NCBI GenBank assembly: GCA_040902585.1 | Contig: JBBDXA010000153.1 | Span: forward strand, 1 to 23,092 | Length of the DNA stretch: 23,092 bases | Source: JBBDXA01 sp040902585 | Lineage (GTDB): Bacteria > Planctomycetota > Phycisphaerae > Phycisphaerales > Phycisphaeraceae | Direction: 5' to 3' | Shown: positions 1 to 7,916 of the stretch, piece after piece | Position numbering within the stretch: the first letter of the stretch is position 1 | Layout of the letters: the number at the start of each line of letters is the position of its first letter | Notes under the pieces: generated by a model | What the model was told of the DNA's origin: nothing | Database searches by the model: none | Seen by the model: only the letters and a program-made list of their open reading frames with translations | Position numbers and translations under genes: made by a program

Positions 1-606
1 ATCGACACCTACCGCGGCACCTGGGATCGCCTCGCCGCCAAAGAAGACTGGACGGACCGGCAGGTGAATCTCGGCGCCATCGCCGCGTTCAATGCGGAGA
101 ACCACGAACGCGGTGCCCGCGTCACGGCGGTCACCGAAGGCGGCCCCGCGGCTCAGAGCGGCATGAAGGTCGGCGACATCATCCGCCGGTTCGACAACAA
201 CCGCATCCGCCACTGCGAAGACCTGGTCGAAGCGATCAACCGCAAGAAACCGACGGACACCGTCGCCATCGACATCCAGCGCGAAGGCAAGAATATGAAG
301 GTCAGCGTGATCCTCGCGGCAGGCTTCGCCAAGGCCGGTCCGTTCCTGGGCATCAGCGGGCAGGATTACCGCGACAACAAGCCCAGGGGTGTCTCGATCG
401 AGTCCGTCGTGCCCGGCACGCCCGCCGAAGCCGCGAAGCTGGAAAAGGGCGACGTGATCACGACGTTCAAAGGCCAGACCATCGCCGACCTGTCGGAGCT
501 TCAGGAAATCATTCGCGGCATGAAGGCCGGCGAATCGGCGGAACTGATCGTCCTGCGCGGCAGCGAAACGCTGAAGCTGACCATTACGCTGGGGATGAAA
601 GGGTAA
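1..606 (+). CDS. PDZ-domain protein, 3' part (two PDZ domains), 5' end outside the window
   Basis: The reading frame is open from base 1, so the gene begins upstream of the window; the GTG at 64 is internal and unlikely to be the real start. About 200 residues are visible. After a short linker (WDRLAAKEDW region) come two PDZ domains. The first has the carboxylate-binding and turn pattern GGPAAQSGMKVGDII; the second has GTPAEAAKLEKGDVI. Tandem PDZ domains at the C-terminus are typical of HtrA/DegP-type (S1C) proteases and of planctomycete PDZ proteins, where they bind C-terminal peptides or regulate a protease. Whether a protease domain precedes them cannot be seen. A second HtrA-like gene lies 0.6 kb downstream on the same strand, which suggests a local family. 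The stop (TAA, 604-606) is three bases before the antitoxin start, so the two are probably co-transcribed. Confidence 0.85.
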   Translation: MDTYRGTWDRLAAKEDWTDRQVNLGAIAAFNAENHERGARVTAVTEGGPAAQSGMKVGDIIRRFDNNRIRHCEDLVEAINRKKPTDTVAIDIQREGKNMKVSVILAAGFAKAGPFLGISGQDYRDNKPRGVSIESVVPGTPAEAAKLEKGDVITTFKGQTIADLSELQEIIRGMKAGESAELIVLRGSETLKLTITLGMKG

Positions 607-609
607 CTC

Positions 610-840
610 ATGACTCGAACAGCAGAGCAATTGCGCGAAGAACTCGATCGGCTCCCCGAGCAGGATCGTGCGGCACTGGCCGAACACCTGTTGCGGTCCT
701 TGGACGATGCTGCAGATACCGCAGCAGACGACGCTTTTTTCGCGGAATTGCAGCGGCGCGACGCCCGAAGGGTCAGCGGTGAGGATCCTGGTGTGCCGCT
801 TGAAGATTTGACGAGGCGGATCCGTGAGAAACGCCCATGA
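610..840 (+). CDS. Addiction-module antitoxin (RelB-like, small addiction-module component family)
   Basis: This 76-residue acidic protein begins LREELDRLPEQDRAALAEHLLRSLDD, the usual opening of the short 'putative addiction module component' proteins found next to RelE/ParE toxins. The helical N-terminus is followed by a charged C-terminal stretch ending EDLTRRIREKRP, which in this family is the part expected to wrap the toxin. The gene overlaps the toxin gene by four bases (ATGA at 837-840), the classic translational coupling of type II toxin-antitoxin pairs. It starts three bases after the preceding PDZ gene stop and no separate promoter is evident, so it may depend on read-through from that gene. 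Family assignment is by pattern recognition. Confidence 0.85.
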   Translation: MTRTAEQLREELDRLPEQDRAALAEHLLRSLDDAADTAADDAFFAELQRRDARRVSGEDPGVPLEDLTRRIREKRP

Positions 841-1148
841 GAAAAGTTGACGTCGGATCAGAAGCCGATGCAGAGATCCTGGAGACTCACCAATGGTACG
901 AGTCCAAGACTCAAGGGCTGGGAGACGCGTTCTATGATGAGTTTCTTCGAGTCGTAGACCTTCTCCAAGAGAACCCATACTTGGGCTCGCCTTACAGGGG
1001 AGTGTTTCGAAAGAGTCTGCTTCGACGATTTCCGTATCTCGTCTTCTATAGGATCACGGAGGTAGACGACATCTGGATCGCAGCCGTGGCGCACGAAAGA
1101 CGACGGCCTGACTATTGGATAAAGCGAACCCCCGACGCCGGCCTATGA
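837..1148 (+). CDS. ParE/RelE-family toxin
   Basis: A 103-residue basic protein with the ParE/RelE fold signature: an N-terminal strand and helix with ADAEILETHQWYESKTQGLGDAFYDEF, then NPYLGSPYRG, then the core strands RKSLLRRFPYLVFYRI and IWIAAVAHERRRPDYW. The last segment (AVxHxRRxPxYW) is characteristic of ParE-like toxins. RelE members cut ribosome-bound mRNA and ParE members inhibit gyrase; sequence alone does not decide which applies, though ParE is the more likely label. It overlaps the antitoxin by four bases. By eye the pair is clearly less GC-rich than its neighbours, in keeping with horizontal acquisition. Confidence 0.88.
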   Translation: MRKVDVGSEADAEILETHQWYESKTQGLGDAFYDEFLRVVDLLQENPYLGSPYRGVFRKSLLRRFPYLVFYRITEVDDIWIAAVAHERRRPDYWIKRTPDAGL

Positions 1149-1216
1149 CCGCAACTGATGAATCACATGAACGCCCGACGAGAGATTCAAATCACTGAAC
1201 ACAACGTGGAGTCCCC

Positions 1217-2338
1217 ATGAACCGACGCATCATCATCAGCCTGTTCCTGCTCGCCGCCCTCGTTCCGGCTGCGAGCGCCCTCGCCCAGCGCGCCCCCAGC
1301 TTCTCGCCGCGTCTCTTCAAGAGCGGCGAGACCACGCGCAGCGCGTTCAACGACCTCGTCGCCGCCGCCCGTGAAGCGACCGTCGAGATTCTCTGCGACG
1401 GCAAGGTGAAAGTGCTCGGCGCGATCATCGATGCCGACGGCTTCATCCTCACCAAAGCCAGCGAACTCGAAGGCAAGGTTTCCTGCAAGCTGCTCAACGG
1501 CAAGGTGTACGACGGCAACATCATCGGCGTGCAGCACATCAACGACCTGGCGGTGATCAAGATCGACGCCAAGTCGCTGCACGCGATCGAGTGGGCCGAG
1601 AAGGCTGCCCCGCTGCCCGGTCAGTGGCTGGCGACGGTCGGAAGGTCGCGCGAGCCGGTGGCGGTGGGCGTGGTCAGCACGCCGCGCCGGGCGATCGCCA
1701 AGCAGCCCGGCGCCCTGGGCATTCGCCGCGCGGAGGATGACCCGGCCGCGAAGATCAGCGAGGTGTATCCCAACAGCGCCGCCGCCGACGCCGGCCTGAA
1801 GCCGGGCGATGTGATCGTCAAGGTCGACGACAAGGAAATCAAAGCCTTCGAGCAGCTCGCCAACTACGTCCGCGAGCACAGCCCCGGCGATGTGCTCAAG
1901 CTGCGCGTCAAGCGCGGCGAGGAGGAGTTTGAAGTCAACGTCGAACTCTCGCCCATGAGCATCCTCCCCATGATGGGCGATAACCGCGGCGCGGTTCAGA
2001 ACACCATGGGCGGCAAGCTCTCCACCCGCCGCTTCGGCTTCCCCGATGTCATTCAGCACGACACCGTGCTCTCCCCCGAACAGTGCGGCGGTCCGATCGT
2101 GGGCCTCGACGGCAAAGCCCTGGGCATCAACATCGCCCGCGGCGGCCGCGTCGAAAGCTACGCCATCCCCGCTGATGTCATCCTTCCCCTGCTTGACGAA
2201 CTCAAGAGCGGCAAGCTCGCCCCGGCCAAGGACATCGCCAAGCACATCCCGGTGAAGACCGAGCCGGTGAAGGAAGCGCCGGTTGAAGAAAAGAAGGTCG
2301 AGAAGGAACCGACGAAACAGGAAGCGCCCGAAAACTGA
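1217..2338 (+). CDS. Secreted HtrA-like (S1C) protein, probable pseudoprotease with an inserted PDZ domain
   Basis: The protein has 373 residues. Residues 1-24 form a signal peptide (RRIIISLFLLAALVPAASALAQ), so it is exported. Residues about 45-150 match the first half of an HtrA protease: GFILTKASEL stands where active enzymes have GxILTNxHV, so the catalytic His is replaced (Ser82 by simple alignment), while INDLAVIKID keeps the Asp (Asp110). A PDZ domain follows at about 172-243 (NSAAADAGLKPGDVIVKVDD). Only after it comes the nucleophile region SPEQCGGPIVGLDGKALGINIA, with Cys290 in place of the usual Ser. The C-terminus (340-373) is a Pro/Lys/Glu-rich tail. Canonical HtrA proteins carry PDZ domains after the protease domain, so this order is unusual. 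GGAG precedes the ATG at a suitable distance. A strong terminator follows. Proteolysis looks unlikely; peptide binding or chaperone activity is the inference. Confidence 0.85.
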   Translation: MNRRIIISLFLLAALVPAASALAQRAPSFSPRLFKSGETTRSAFNDLVAAAREATVEILCDGKVKVLGAIIDADGFILTKASELEGKVSCKLLNGKVYDGNIIGVQHINDLAVIKIDAKSLHAIEWAEKAAPLPGQWLATVGRSREPVAVGVVSTPRRAIAKQPGALGIRRAEDDPAAKISEVYPNSAAADAGLKPGDVIVKVDDKEIKAFEQLANYVREHSPGDVLKLRVKRGEEEFEVNVELSPMSILPMMGDNRGAVQNTMGGKLSTRRFGFPDVIQHDTVLSPEQCGGPIVGLDGKALGINIARGGRVESYAIPADVILPLLDELKSGKLAPAKDIAKHIPVKTEPVKEAPVEEKKVEKEPTKQEAPEN

Positions 2339-2365
2339 AAGCTGAAAATGAACAGCGACCCAAAG

Positions 2366-2395
2366 CCCACGGTCTCCCGACCGTGGGTTTTTCTT
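2366..2395 (+). terminator. Rho-independent terminator after the HtrA-like gene
   Basis: An eight-base perfect GC-rich stem (CCCACGGT / ACCGTGGG) with loop CTCCCG is followed by TTTTTCTTT. It lies 27 bases after the HtrA-like stop codon and just before the end of the convergent thioesterase gene. The run of T on the plus strand fits termination of the upstream gene; A residues on the other side are fewer, so activity in the reverse direction would be weaker. Confidence 0.9.
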
Positions 2396-2398
2396 TGC

Positions 2399-2797
2399 TC
2401 ACAACCTGGCGGATCCCTTCAAAAATCCCTCCGGCATCGCCATCGGTCTGCCTAAGCGATCGACGCACGCCAGCGTCGTCGCCGCCGTCGCCAGCACTTC
2501 GTCGCCGCGTTTGAACACGTACTCGTGCTCCAGCTTCACCCGGCCGACGTTGGTCGTCTTCACATCGATCGAAAGCATATCGTCATACACCGCCGGCCTG
2601 CGGTAGCTGATCGACAGCCGCACCACCACGAAGTACACACCGCTATCCTCGCACTCGCGATAGGAGACGCCGTTGGCGCGCAGCAGCTCCGTCCGCGCCA
2701 TCTCCATCCACACGGGAAAGACGCTGTGATGGGCCACGCGCTGGGCGTCGCACTCGGCGTAGCGCACGCGAGTCTCAACGGTGATTTCTTCGATCAT
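2399..2797 (-). CDS. Acyl-CoA thioesterase, hot-dog fold (YbgC/FadM-like)
   Basis: The protein begins MIEEITVETRVRYAECDAQRVAHHSVFPVWMEMARTELL. The RVRYAECDAQRVAHHSVFPVWMEMAR block is the 4-hydroxybenzoyl-CoA thioesterase/YbgC signature, with the Asp in the ECD motif as the expected catalytic residue and the long central hot-dog helix behind it. The rest (SISYRRPAVYDDMLSIDV, LEHEYVFKRGDEVLATAATTLACVD) fits the family strands. Such enzymes hydrolyse acyl-CoA thioesters in the cytoplasm. The ATG at 2797 is preferred over the in-frame ATG at 2839 because GGAG lies eight bases before it and the intervening residues come from the adjacent inverted repeat. It is the last gene of the minus-strand unit starting at 10700; the link between its function and the ABC genes is unknown. 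Confidence 0.9.
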   Translation of the reverse strand: MIEEITVETRVRYAECDAQRVAHHSVFPVWMEMARTELLRANGVSYRECEDSGVYFVVVRLSISYRRPAVYDDMLSIDVKTTNVGRVKLEHEYVFKRGDEVLATAATTLACVDRLGRPMAMPEGFLKGSARL

Positions 2798-2815
2798 GCG
2801 AAGCTCCAGGTGGGG

Positions 2816-2973
2816 AAATCTCAAAATCAAAAGGTCCAAATCTCAAACAAATCTCAATCGTCAAATCATAAACAATCAGAATCGGCACGGGTGGAACCTG
2901 CACTCCGATTTTTCGATTTAAGATTTGTTGATTGGAGCTTGTTTGTGATCTGGACCTTTTGTCTTTGAGATTT
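2816..2973. repeat. AT-rich long inverted repeat (about 70-base arms, 19-base loop)
   Basis: The left arm (2816-2885) and the reverse complement of the right arm (2905-2973) align over nearly 70 bases with scattered mismatches; shared blocks include AAATCTCAAA, CAAAAGGTCCA, ACAAATC and AATCGG. The loop is 2886-2904. The element is far richer in A and T than its surroundings and fills almost all the space between the HEAT-protein stop and the thioesterase ribosome binding site. Transcribed, it would form a very long hairpin in the leader of the thioesterase mRNA. No internal coding frame is convincing. Confidence 0.85.
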
Positions 2974-2979
2974 CTCCCC

Positions 2980-4866
2980 TCACTCCTTCACCTTCGCCGG
3001 CGCTTCGATCGGCTGAATGAACCACCCCGTCTCGCTCACCTCGCGGGCAGGCAGCGGCGGCAGGGCCTTGCCCGTGATGTGCATGATCGCCCAGCGGCAG
3101 GAGCCGCCGATGTGCAGCGAAAGGATTTCCATTTCGTAGAACACGGTGAGCGTCTTGATCTTGGTGTCGGCCTTCATCCGCCCCAGCGATGTCGCGCTCA
3201 TCCGCCTGACGCCGACGAGCTCCGGGTTGTTCGGATCCAGGTCCGACAGCCGCTCCTCCAGCGCCCGCGTCAGAACCGCCTCCGGCTTGCCTTCGTGCAG
3301 ATAACCCAGCGCCCACAGGGCCGCGCACCGCCCTTCGACCCAGAAGCCCGAGTCCTTCGGGATGTACCTTCGCATCACGGCGTCGGCAGGCTGGTAGCGC
3401 ATCACGCCGAGCAGTTGCAGCGCCTGCGCGAGCTGGCGGTCGTGCTGGTCATCCATGACCAGCGGCACCGTCGTGTCCGACTGTCTTCGCTTGCGCTCCG
3501 CGAGAAACTGATCCGAATGCCGCTTCGTCCAGTCAAGAATCTTCGCGAGCAGCGCATCATCCTTCACCGCGAGCCTGCGCAGGCCGACGATGGCTGCGAG
3601 GCGCACTTCGCTGCGATCGTGCGACATCAAGTCCACCAGCCGCGAGGCATTGCCTTCGTAGTCGAGCCTGCCGGTGATGACTGATGCCTGCTCCAGTGCC
3701 CGCCAGCCTGATGCGCTCAGTTGTTTGTCCGTCTCGGTCTTCACGGCTTCGCGCAGGGCTTCGGTCTTATGGAAGGCGATGAACTGGTCACGGATGTAGT
3801 AACGCACAGCCGGGCTCGGGTCATCCAGATGCGGCGAGAGTTTCGCGATCCCTTCCGGTGAAGCCTCAGCCACCAGCGAGCGCGCCGCCTGGAGCCGGAG
3901 CTTCGGATCGCTGCTGGCCAGCAGCTTCGCCGCGCTGGGCGCGAGCAGCTTCGGGCTGAGTTCGAGCAATCGCTCGGCTGCGATGGTCGCCACCGCAGGC
4001 TCCGCGTCGGCGACCAGCGTCTGCATCAGTTTGACCGCGTCCGCGCCGCCGTGCTTGGAAATCAGGGTCGCGGCGATCAGGCGATCCACGATTGAGCCGG
4101 TCGCCAGCGCGGTCGCGTCCTTTTCCAGGCCGGCGACTTGGATCAGCGCCAGTGCCTGCGCGGCAGCAAGTCGCAGGGCGCTGTCGGTGGTGGTCTTGGT
4201 ATCGATGGCGATCGCGCGCAGGGCAGGCGCGGCGGGGGCGGCCTTGTGATGGCCCAGGGCTACGATGGCGGAGGCTCGCACGGGTCGCGGCGTCTTCGCA
4301 TCCTCCAGCCGCGCGAGCCACAGGGCATCAGCCGGTGCGTGCTTCCACTTCGCCAGCGCAGGATCGGTGAGCAGGACGAGCTCGATTCCGCCGGCCTCTT
4401 CATTGCGCTTCGCGCGATCCACCGGCGAGCCGCGCAGGACGCCGAGCTTGCCCGCCGCTTCGTTGTGCTTGAGAAAGCTGGCAGCCGCGTCCTTGGCATC
4501 GAGCGTGATCAAAGCCTTGGCGGCGGCGAGGACGATGAGCGGATGCTGACCCGGCTCATCCATCTGCTTGATGAGTTCGCCTGTGAAAGACGCGAGACCC
4601 GGCATGCCCGCGGTGTGAGCCTTGGCGATATCCGCAATCGCCCGGCGACGGGTCTCGACATCCGGCCGTGCGAGCGCTTCGCTCCAGATCCCGCGCAGGC
4701 GATCGTCCCAGGTGTAGAACAACTTCATCTCGCCGAGATTCGGATCGTCGAACATCGGCCAGTCAATGTCGGCAGCGACATCGGCGGGCGTGATGCCTTC
4801 GAGCCCGGCCAGCGCGCGAGCGGCGGTGACGAGGGTCAGAATGAATGCAAGCAGGAAACATTTCAC
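2980..4866 (-). CDS. Secreted HEAT-repeat protein
   Basis: This 628-residue protein starts with a signal peptide (MKCFLLAFILTLVTAARALAG). The rest is mostly short paired helices with the HEAT/armadillo pattern, for example RPVRASAIVALGHHKAAPAAPALRAIA, KLRLQAARSLVAEASPEGIAKLSPHLDDPSPAVRYYI and RSEVRLAAIVGLRRLAVKDDALLAKIL, followed by a region with WALGYLHEGKPEAVLTRALEERL. HEAT proteins act as scaffolds, not enzymes, and no catalytic motif is visible. The start is GTG at 4866, with GAGGA six bases upstream; the permease stop lies 13 bases before it, so the genes are almost certainly co-transcribed. This places an exported scaffold in the same unit as an ABC-2 transporter. Its partner is unknown. 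Confidence 0.85.
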   Translation of the reverse strand: MKCFLLAFILTLVTAARALAGLEGITPADVAADIDWPMFDDPNLGEMKLFYTWDDRLRGIWSEALARPDVETRRRAIADIAKAHTAGMPGLASFTGELIKQMDEPGQHPLIVLAAAKALITLDAKDAAASFLKHNEAAGKLGVLRGSPVDRAKRNEEAGGIELVLLTDPALAKWKHAPADALWLARLEDAKTPRPVRASAIVALGHHKAAPAAPALRAIAIDTKTTTDSALRLAAAQALALIQVAGLEKDATALATGSIVDRLIAATLISKHGGADAVKLMQTLVADAEPAVATIAAERLLELSPKLLAPSAAKLLASSDPKLRLQAARSLVAEASPEGIAKLSPHLDDPSPAVRYYIRDQFIAFHKTEALREAVKTETDKQLSASGWRALEQASVITGRLDYEGNASRLVDLMSHDRSEVRLAAIVGLRRLAVKDDALLAKILDWTKRHSDQFLAERKRRQSDTTVPLVMDDQHDRQLAQALQLLGVMRYQPADAVMRRYIPKDSGFWVEGRCAALWALGYLHEGKPEAVLTRALEERLSDLDPNNPELVGVRRMSATSLGRMKADTKIKTLTVFYEMEILSLHIGGSCRWAIMHITGKALPPLPAREVSETGWFIQPIEAPAKVKE

Positions 4867-4879
4867 GGTTGGTCCTCAC

Positions 4880-6742
4880 CTATTGCGGTCTCGTCAGCGT
4901 TCTCACCCGCGCCACCAGCGCCACCACCAGGGCCGCGCAGGCCACCAGCAGGAACACGCGATTGACCCCCGGCACCGACGGATAGTCCGCCAGTATCGGC
5001 GCGCGAATCTGCGCCAGCACCGCGGCCAGCGGGTTGATCGTGAGTACCGTTTCCACCAGGCCATGCGAGAACGGCGCGTTCTCGGCGAAGCGGATGAGCA
5101 TCGTGCCCACGCAGATCACGCCGAGGATGGTGTACGCCATCGCGGTGGCGGTGCTGGTGCGTTTGTAGATCGCACTGAGAACGGCGCTGAGCAGCATGGC
5201 GAAGACAGCCGTGAGCAGCAGCGTGATCTGAATCTGGATGATCTGCGCGGTGTGCGGCGAGTTGCCCAGCATCGCGATGAACTGCTGAATCCAGCTCAAC
5301 GGCGGCGGCAGGGTGGAGTCGGGCACTTCGCCCGACGCGTTGATGAAGAGAATCACACCGTAGCCCGGCAGCGTGGCGATGAGCACCAGGAGCAGCGGCA
5401 GGATGACGCTCAGGAGTTTGCCGATCACGATGCGCGTCGCACTCATCGGCGTGAGCTGGAGCAAGGCCCAGCCGCCGCTCTCGCGCTCGGTGCTGATCAG
5501 CCCGGCCGCCAGCGCGGGGGTGATGAGCAATACCAGCGTCGCCTGGAGCAGAACGAGCACAGGCAGCGCGGTGCCCTTGGGGTCTTCGGTTTTCTGGGTG
5601 ATGGCGAACATGAGTCCGAGCGAGAGCAGCAGGCAGATGGCGAACAGGCGCATCAGCCAGTGCGACCTGCCGAACCGGCGGGTGCGGAATTCCTTGACCA
5701 TGACCGGATTCGAGAGCGGGCCGATCATGCCGCTGCGTCGCTGCGGATCGAAGAACCACATGAACATGAACCGGCGATAGGCCTTGGTCGCGGTCGAGCG
5801 TTCGTTGGTGATCTTGCCTGCGTCGCGAGCGCGGTCGAGCATGTCCGGCCGGAGTCGCCGCGCGGTGAGCCAGAGAAAAATCGCCGCCGAGATGAGCCCG
5901 ACGATGGCGTATCGCAGCACGACGCTGCCCGTGTCTCCCGCATCACCTGCAAGCAGCGCTTCATCCTGAAGCACATTGGTCATGGCCGGCGCGGGCGAGA
6001 AGAACCGGCTCACGTAAGTGAGGATCACCACGATGTAGAGAATGACCGAGAACGCGGTGGAGCCCAGCCCTTGCGGCAGCCAGGCGAACTGCTGCTTGTC
6101 CGCCCAGGCCGGCACGTTGCCCAGGTATTCGAAGAACGCCGCGGGCCCGTAGGGCATCGGCTGATCCTTCGGAATGAACTCCATCAGGAGCAGCGGAACA
6201 ATCGCCAGCGCGATGATGACCGCGAAGGTGCCGCGCAGGGCGCCATCGATGGTGCCGCTGCGGCTGCTGATCCACAGGGCGATCGAGCCATATTGAAGGG
6301 CCGCGAGAAAGACGAGCACGTAGACAAGCGTGACTTGCGATAAGCGCACACCGCCCATGGTGAACGTCGCCGCGGCTGCGGGCAGGCTGAGTGAAAGCAA
6401 GAGAAGAATGAAGCCCATGGAGCCGAGCAGTTTGCCGGTGAGGATGCCCCACGCGGTCATGGGCGAGTTCAGGAGAAGAGCGAGGGTGCCACGTTGCCGT
6501 TCGCGCACGATGCTGGTGGCGGGGAAGACGGGCGTGAGCAGGATGACGACGATCATCAGGCCGTAGCCGAAGAGTCGGAGCACCTGCTGGGCCTGTTGAC
6601 CGGAGGCGTTGACGCGGGCGTCACTGGGCCAGCGCATGACCACGAGGAGCGAGAGGATCGCGACGACCGCCACCTGCCAGGCGAGGGCCTTCTTGGTGCG
6701 GAGCATGCCGACGAGTTCGCGGGTGATGATGGGGTTGGGCAT
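4880..6742 (-). CDS. ABC-2-type transporter permease, tandem-duplicated fusion
   Basis: The protein has 620 residues and many hydrophobic segments, and consists of two ABC-2 permease modules in one chain. The internal repeat is direct: NPIITREL (3-10) corresponds to NPVMVKEF (345-352), and ERQRGTLALLLNSPMTAWGILTGKLLG (81-107) corresponds to ERESGGWALLQLTPMSATRIVIGKLLS in the second half. This last block is the cytoplasmic segment that contacts the ATPase in ABC-2 exporters. ABC-2 systems normally dimerise two separate permeases, so one chain may form the whole channel. The substrate is unknown. The ATPase gene is upstream in the same direction, separated by 160 bases of repeats. No Shine-Dalgarno is seen: the bases before the ATG belong to a CTGACTC-type heptamer array. 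Confidence 0.9.
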   Translation of the reverse strand: MPNPIITRELVGMLRTKKALAWQVAVVAILSLLVVMRWPSDARVNASGQQAQQVLRLFGYGLMIVVILLTPVFPATSIVRERQRGTLALLLNSPMTAWGILTGKLLGSMGFILLLLSLSLPAAAATFTMGGVRLSQVTLVYVLVFLAALQYGSIALWISSRSGTIDGALRGTFAVIIALAIVPLLLMEFIPKDQPMPYGPAAFFEYLGNVPAWADKQQFAWLPQGLGSTAFSVILYIVVILTYVSRFFSPAPAMTNVLQDEALLAGDAGDTGSVVLRYAIVGLISAAIFLWLTARRLRPDMLDRARDAGKITNERSTATKAYRRFMFMWFFDPQRRSGMIGPLSNPVMVKEFRTRRFGRSHWLMRLFAICLLLSLGLMFAITQKTEDPKGTALPVLVLLQATLVLLITPALAAGLISTERESGGWALLQLTPMSATRIVIGKLLSVILPLLLVLIATLPGYGVILFINASGEVPDSTLPPPLSWIQQFIAMLGNSPHTAQIIQIQITLLLTAVFAMLLSAVLSAIYKRTSTATAMAYTILGVICVGTMLIRFAENAPFSHGLVETVLTINPLAAVLAQIRAPILADYPSVPGVNRVFLLVACAALVVALVARVRTLTRPQ

Positions 6743-6744
6743 GG

Positions 6745-6793
6745 GTCAGGAGTCAGGAGTCAGGAGTCAGGGGTCAGGGGTCTGGGGTCAGAG
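6745..6793. repeat. Seven-copy heptamer tandem array (GTCAGGA type)
   Basis: Read on the plus strand, seven consecutive 7-base units run without a break: GTCAGGA three times, GTCAGGG twice, GTCTGGG, GTCAGAG. The array begins two bases beyond the permease start codon, so on the coding strand the mRNA just before the AUG is a pyrimidine-rich CUGACUC repeat with no purine-rich ribosome binding site. Confidence 0.95.
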
Positions 6794-6795
6794 GA

Positions 6796-6896
6796 GGGTG
6801 CCACGGGTCGGCGAGGCTCGGGGAGCAGACCCGTGTCGATCGTCGCGGGTTCATCGCACGGGTCTGCTCGGCAGACCTCGCCGACCCGTGGCACCC
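6796..6896. repeat. REP/BIME-like inverted repeat, GTGCCACGGGTC type
   Basis: Two 40-base arms (6796-6835 and 6857-6896) are reverse complements with a few central mismatches, separated by 21 bases. Each arm also contains its own shorter palindrome, CACGGGTC and GACCCGTG, so the element reads as two head-to-head hairpins. It lies between the ABC ATPase stop (6903) and the permease start (6742), next to the heptamer array. In a shared transcript it would fold into a strong hairpin after the ATPase reading frame and could set relative levels of the two proteins; that role is inference. Confidence 0.9.
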
Positions 6897-6902
6897 GCGC
6901 CG

Positions 6903-7871
<969 letters not shown>

Positions 7872-7916
7872 TCGTGACTCCGGGATTCCGAGTGTTGACG
7901 ATTCACTATGCGTCGC

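Noticed and set aside
1187..2245. 352-residue open frame on the minus strand opposite the HtrA-like gene
   Set aside because: It is antisense to a gene with a signal peptide, ribosome binding site and recognisable domains; its composition (Ala, Asp, Gly, Leu, His rich) is that of a high-GC shadow frame.
4766..6343. 525-residue open frame on the plus strand opposite the permease
   Set aside because: Very Arg/Glu/His/Gln-rich with no domain pattern, antisense to a clear multi-spanning permease; typical shadow of hydrophobic coding sequence.
6745..6793. Heptamer array considered as a CRISPR-like array
   Set aside because: The units are contiguous, with no unique spacers, and only seven bases long.
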